Assembly (NCBI GenBank): GCA_949987705.1
Contig: OX465281.1
Location: 165,678,516-165,742,515 of the forward strand
Source of the DNA: Thereva unica
Lineage: Eukaryota; Arthropoda; Insecta; Diptera; Therevidae
Length of the DNA: 64,000 nucleotides
Reading direction: 5' to 3'
This document shows, in pieces, positions 60,481 through 64,000 of this stretch (positions are counted from its first letter, which is position 1; each line of letters begins with the position of its first letter). The notes below the pieces were generated by a model. The model saw only the letters and a list, made by a program, of their open reading frames with translations, was not told where the DNA came from and ran no database searches. Both the position numbers and the translations under genes were made by a program.

Positions 60481-60816
60481 TTATGGTTGGATAACTTTAA
60501 TTAACCCCTCGTCTAACAATTTTATTTTAATCGTGTATCCACCACTAAAATGAACGCGCCGTTTACGCCTCTTCGCACGCTGCAAGGCTTGGAACGATAC
60601 CTTTACTGTCTCCACTCGGTCCGTTTCCTCATCTATTAGGGTACAAAATAAGTCGTCGTTTGCGGCATCTGGGGGAACTACCTGCGTTGACCTAATTAAA
60701 CGTATAGTTGGAGTGGTCCTGATCCTTAATTCGCTCATCGCGGTGGTGATATATTCAACCCTTTCAACTTCATCATCACTGCCTGTTAAATCGATGATAT
60801 CTTGATTTACTGCCAT
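60481..60816 (-). CDS. Accessory ORF between pol and 3' LTR: SUMO-interaction-like motif and basic patch
   Basis: 111 codons from ATG 60816 (context ACGATGG); an upstream in-frame ATG at 60837 would add seven residues. Near the N-terminus is DIIDLTGSDDE, which matches a SUMO-interaction motif (hydrophobic core followed by acidic residues). Near the C-terminus RAKRRKRRVHF resembles a nuclear localisation signal. No transmembrane segment or signal peptide, so it is not an envelope protein. It lies 281 bp after the pol stop; splice-acceptor-like sequences in the gap could allow a subgenomic mRNA. No family recognised. Short and single, so coding status is uncertain. Confidence 0.5.
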   Translation of the reverse strand: MAVNQDIIDLTGSDDEVERVEYITTAMSELRIRTTPTIRLIRSTQVVPPDAANDDLFCTLIDEETDRVETVKVSFQALQRAKRRKRRVHFSGGYTIKIKLLDEGLIKVIQP

Positions 60817-61097
60817 CGTTTTCTGCTGTTTAATCAAAACTGAACTCTTTCAAATAGAATTGAGGCAATTTGGTGAATATAGCGGGATTTAATGCACTTG
60901 TTAAATGAAATGGAGGGGATAATCCAGTAATTCACAGTGCTGATCTGTTACCATGCAGGAGTTCTCAATTTGCTGTAGAATCAATTTGGGTTGTGGTGTG
61001 TTCTAAGGGCAGAATCCATTTGGGTATTTGTGACGAAGGCAATCAGTGTTAGTAGATGATATTGAATGAAATAATTTTGAGAACAGTTAAAGTCATG
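60817..61097 (-). other. Gap between BEL/Pao pol and accessory ORF
   Basis: 281 bp with no ORF. On the minus strand TTCTGCCCTTAG and TTGATTCTACAG resemble 3' splice sites. Confidence 0.35.
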
Positions 61098-64000
61098 TTA
61101 GTTAGCTGGGTCTTCACTAGGTAGTATACACACCTTGTGAATTGGGCGTTTGATAGTATTACTTTGAGTTTTAATTGTTAGAACTCGCACCATTCCGTCG
61201 CTTCCAAGATGAACTTGAAGAATTCTTCCCAGCATCCATGAACGTGGAGTGTTCAGGTGGTCCTTTACAACCACTAAATCTCCAACCTTGGGATTTTCTA
61301 ATTTCTTCAACCACTTGGGTCGGTTTTGCATATGATTCAGGTATTCCTTGGACCATCTGTTCCAAAAATGCCTTTGCAAGGTTTGCACATACTTCCATCT
61401 GTCCAATGAAGTGCATTTGTTATCATTAGCTTCAGGAGGTGCTAACAATGGTCGTCCTATTAGAAAATGCCCAGGTGTTAGGGCTTGCAAATCGCTTGGG
61501 TCATCCGTGAGAGGTAATAAGGGTCTAGAATTTAAGCATGCCTCGATTTGCGCTAGTGCAGTTGAAAATTCTTCATAAGTTAAGTTGGTGTCTTGTAATA
61601 CTCGTTTTAAATGGTATTTGACAGATTTAACACCTGCCTCCCACAGACCTCCGAAATGTGGAGCTGAAGGTGGGTTAAAATGCCAGTTAATGCCTTGTAT
61701 AGTGAAGTGATTTTCAACGTCTTTAAAGCACTGAGCAAGGTGTAAGTTTAATTCTGAGTTAGCTCCAATAAAATTTGACCCACAGTCTGAATATATATCA
61801 GAACACAGACCGCGGAGGCTAATAAATCTTTTTAATGCTGCTAAGAAAGCTGCGGTGGACATATCGGATACTGTTTCTAGGTGAATTGCCTTTGTTGTCA
61901 TGCATATAAATATGCAAATATACCCTTTATACGTCTTAACACCACGGTATTTTGACATTTTAAGCAGAAATGGACCTGCAAAATCAATTCCTACCTTAGA
62001 AAATGGAGCTGACGCGATGACCCTTGATGGTGGAAGAGCACCCATTAATTGCGGCTGTGGTTTTGCCGATAATTTAAAACAGTGAATGCATTTGTGAAGA
62101 ATTTGTTTAATGGATTGCCGACCCTTTGGGATCCAATACTCAGTTCGGAGAGTGTTTAAAACCAGCCCTGTTCCTCCATGAAGCGTTAATTTGTGAGTGT
62201 ACTCAATAAGTAATTTGGTGAAGTGATGCTTCGGAGGGAGAATTACCTGGTGTTTTTGTGAGGTGGAAATTTTTGCATGCGTGAGCCTACCTCCCACCTT
62301 AATTAATTGATTTTCATCAAGATAAGGATTTAGTGGTAGTAATGTACTTTGAGTAGACACCTGCAACCCTTGATTTAGTGCTTGATATTCTTTTACGAAA
62401 ACTTGTTTTTGTATAGAATGAATTAACTTAATTTTCGCATCTCGTAATTCCTGAGCAGTTATATTTGGTGAGCTAATTGGGCAAGAGGTTTTGAGCCTAT
62501 TAAGAAATCGTAAAACATATGCCATCACTCGAATGAGTTTAGTGTAAGAAGAAAATGATTCTATTATGTCGGAAGATATATGTGACAGCAAAGAGTAAGG
62601 TAAATGATTTTTCCGCATTTCTGGTATATGATTAAGCGTCACGTTTGAATATTTTGGCCAAGAAGACTCGATCTCTTGGAGCCATTTTGGTCCATACCAC
62701 CATAAATCAAAGATCTTTAATTCGTTTATATTTAAACCACGAGAACCACAATCTGCAGGGTTATCCTTCGAACGAACATAACGCCAAGGGATTGAAGGGA
62801 GTAGTTCTTGAATTTGACTCACCCTATTAGCCACGAAGGTTTTGAGTTTGTGCGGGGAGCATTGAATCCAATTAAGTACAATTGTTGAATCGGTCCAAGC
62901 AAATGTCATTACAGAAGAATAATTTAACTCCCTTCTTACTTTGTGTAGTAATTTTGCCAGCAGATGCGCACCAGATAATTCCAATCGAGGAAGCGTCATG
63001 GGTTTTACCGGAGCTACCTTTGTTTTAGCTGTTAAAAGATTAACCTTAGATCGACCGTGTCCATCGACAACTCTAACATAAACTACGGCAGCATAGGCGA
63101 GCTGTGAAGCATCAGAAAATCCGTGGAGTTGGATGGTTGAATTTGAATAAGTTTGGAGCCACCTTGGTATTTTGATAGAAGAAATTTGAGGAAATTGATG
63201 CTGGAATTCTTGCCATTCCTTTTGAATGGATGCAGTAACTGGCTCATCCCATGAAGATCCGAGAAGCCATAAACTTTGCATCAGAATTTTTCCTTTAATC
63301 ACGTATGGCGATATCCAACCCAACGGATCAAATAACCCAGCGACACCTGACAAAATCTGTCGTTTTGTGCACACGCCAGATCTTGATTCTGGATATTGCA
63401 GGGTAAAATGGTCCGTTGCTGGATGCCAGATTAGGCCTAAAGCCTTTACCTTTTCATCATGTGAGAAAGTTAATGTTGTTTTTAATTCTCTTTTGTCTTC
63501 AGGGATTGCGGCAAGGACTTCGGCATCATTACTTGACCACTTTCGAAGGTTAAAACCTCCCAAAGATAGTAATTGGGTTAACTCGTGATACAATGAAATT
63601 GCTTCTGCAGCAGAATGGGTGCCAGTAATGGCATCATCAACATAGAAATCATGGGTAATTACTTGAGCTGCTGTAGGAAACCTTTTTTGTTCATCTTTTG
63701 CTAGCTGGTGAAGCGTTTTAATTGCCAAATATGGGGCAGAGGTTGTTCCAAAGGTCACTCTTGTCATCTCAAATTTTTTAATAGGGTCAAAAGGTGTGGG
63801 TCGCCATAAGAGACGATGATATTTTTGATCTGAAGGGTGAAGATGTATCATTCTATACATCTTTTCTATGTCTGCTGACATCGCGTATTTAAATCTTCGC
63901 CATCTAAGCAAAATTGAATATAGATCAGATTGTAGGACAGGGCCAGGATGCATATAGTCGTTCAGCGACTTTCCGTTGGAGGTTTTAGCTGAAGCATCAA
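61098..64000 (-). CDS. pol: BEL/Pao Pol polyprotein, C-terminal part (RT, RNase H, integrase, C-terminal domain)
   Basis: The frame is open to the window edge (DASAKTSNGKSLND precedes the first internal ATG at 63953), so the N-terminal part with gag and protease is outside. Reverse transcriptase: SADIEKMYRMIHLHP, FGTTSAPYLAIKTL and YVDD (about 63631-63645), the BEL/Pao active-site form. RNase H-like region: LHGFSDASQLAYAAVVYVR, LPRLELSGAHLLAKL, AWTDSTIVLNWI and SKDNPADCGSRG. Integrase: zinc site (HKLTLHGG and CIHCFKL) and D, D, E core (GIDFAGPF, YSDCGSNFIGA, APHFGGLWEAGVKSV). The C-terminal DUF5641-type domain has RWKYVQTLQRHFWNRW and VGDLVVVKD. No stops or frameshifts over 967 codons. The product would copy and integrate element DNA in virus-like particles. 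Confidence 0.93.
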   Translation of the reverse strand, partial: DASAKTSNGKSLNDYMHPGPVLQSDLYSILLRWRRFKYAMSADIEKMYRMIHLHPSDQKYHRLLWRPTPFDPIKKFEMTRVTFGTTSAPYLAIKTLHQLAKDEQKRFPTAAQVITHDFYVDDAITGTHSAAEAISLYHELTQLLSLGGFNLRKWSSNDAEVLAAIPEDKRELKTTLTFSHDEKVKALGLIWHPATDHFTLQYPESRSGVCTKRQILSGVAGLFDPLGWISPYVIKGKILMQSLWLLGSSWDEPVTASIQKEWQEFQHQFPQISSIKIPRWLQTYSNSTIQLHGFSDASQLAYAAVVYVRVVDGHGRSKVNLLTAKTKVAPVKPMTLPRLELSGAHLLAKLLHKVRRELNYSSVMTFAWTDSTIVLNWIQCSPHKLKTFVANRVSQIQELLPSIPWRYVRSKDNPADCGSRGLNINELKIFDLWWYGPKWLQEIESSWPKYSNVTLNHIPEMRKNHLPYSLLSHISSDIIESFSSYTKLIRVMAYVLRFLNRLKTSCPISSPNITAQELRDAKIKLIHSIQKQVFVKEYQALNQGLQVSTQSTLLPLNPYLDENQLIKVGGRLTHAKISTSQKHQVILPPKHHFTKLLIEYTHKLTLHGGTGLVLNTLRTEYWIPKGRQSIKQILHKCIHCFKLSAKPQPQLMGALPPSRVIASAPFSKVGIDFAGPFLLKMSKYRGVKTYKGYICIFICMTTKAIHLETVSDMSTAAFLAALKRFISLRGLCSDIYSDCGSNFIGANSELNLHLAQCFKDVENHFTIQGINWHFNPPSAPHFGGLWEAGVKSVKYHLKRVLQDTNLTYEEFSTALAQIEACLNSRPLLPLTDDPSDLQALTPGHFLIGRPLLAPPEANDNKCTSLDRWKYVQTLQRHFWNRWSKEYLNHMQNRPKWLKKLENPKVGDLVVVKDHLNTPRSWMLGRILQVHLGSDGMVRVLTIKTQSNTIKRPIHKVCILPSEDPAN

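Larger units (their letters stand above)
58567..64000 (-). mobile_element. BEL/Pao LTR retrotransposon, 3' half (5' half outside window)
   Basis: Minus-strand order: pol (64000-61098, open at the window edge), a small accessory ORF, polypurine tract CCAAAGGGGGGGAG (60230-60217), and a 3' LTR of about 1.65 kb reaching into satellite 2. No frame lesions are visible in pol, so the element may be recent. Confidence 0.85.

Overview
The window is eukaryotic and almost entirely repetitive, most likely arthropod and probably insect. The evidence is the element set (Osvaldo/Ulysses-like Ty3/gypsy, BEL/Pao, RTE and CR1/Jockey-group LINEs, Helitron ends), long ~118-bp satellite arrays, a gene with a short GT-AG intron and (AT)n tracts. 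No bacterial operons, rRNA genes or ordinary host housekeeping genes were seen. Dense satellites with nested young insertions suggest heterochromatin, possibly pericentromeric; that is an inference.

Layout. 1-314: the 3' end of a Helitron that carries satellite-2 monomers and is inserted in an LTR. 315-6169: a minus-strand LTR element (element 1) with long LTRs, no recognisable gag-pol, and one intact ORF resembling a MIF4G translation-factor domain. 6170-24857: satellite 1 (118-bp unit), punctuated by six spacers that look like Helitron 5' ends and by one hAT-like insertion. 24858-27197: an internally deleted RTE-type LINE with a 9-bp target duplication in the satellite. 27198-28857: satellite remnant, a small tandem repeat and unassigned sequence. 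28858-34230: satellite 2 (112-129-bp monomers in a higher-order pattern). 34231-46969: a 12.7-kb Ty3/gypsy element (element 2) with 2.9-kb LTRs and an ATAC target duplication. 46970-48917: satellite 2 resumes. 48918-57937: a 9-kb nested composite inserted in satellite 2. It holds a truncated LINE, a spliced transposase-like gene, an inverted LINE of the same family and an RTE fragment, and most junctions lie at (AT)n tracts. 57938-58565: satellite 2. 58567-64000: the 3' half of a minus-strand BEL/Pao element (pol, accessory ORF, PPT, 3' LTR), running off the window.

How it fits together. Satellite 2 was one array, later split by element 2, the LINE composite and the BEL/Pao element. Satellite 1 and satellite 2 each abut a Helitron-like terminus, so both may have grown from Helitron internal repeats. 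Elements 1 and 2 appear related: LTR starts TGTAACGG, a tRNA-Lys-type primer site, a pair of CAGGCG/CGCCTG hairpins in the leader, and a tRNA-Lys-like sequence ending in CCA in sense orientation just before the 3' LTR. The most unusual combination is a non-autonomous LTR element carrying a MIF4G-like ORF plus a tRNA-Lys mimic that is shared with its gag-pol-bearing relative.
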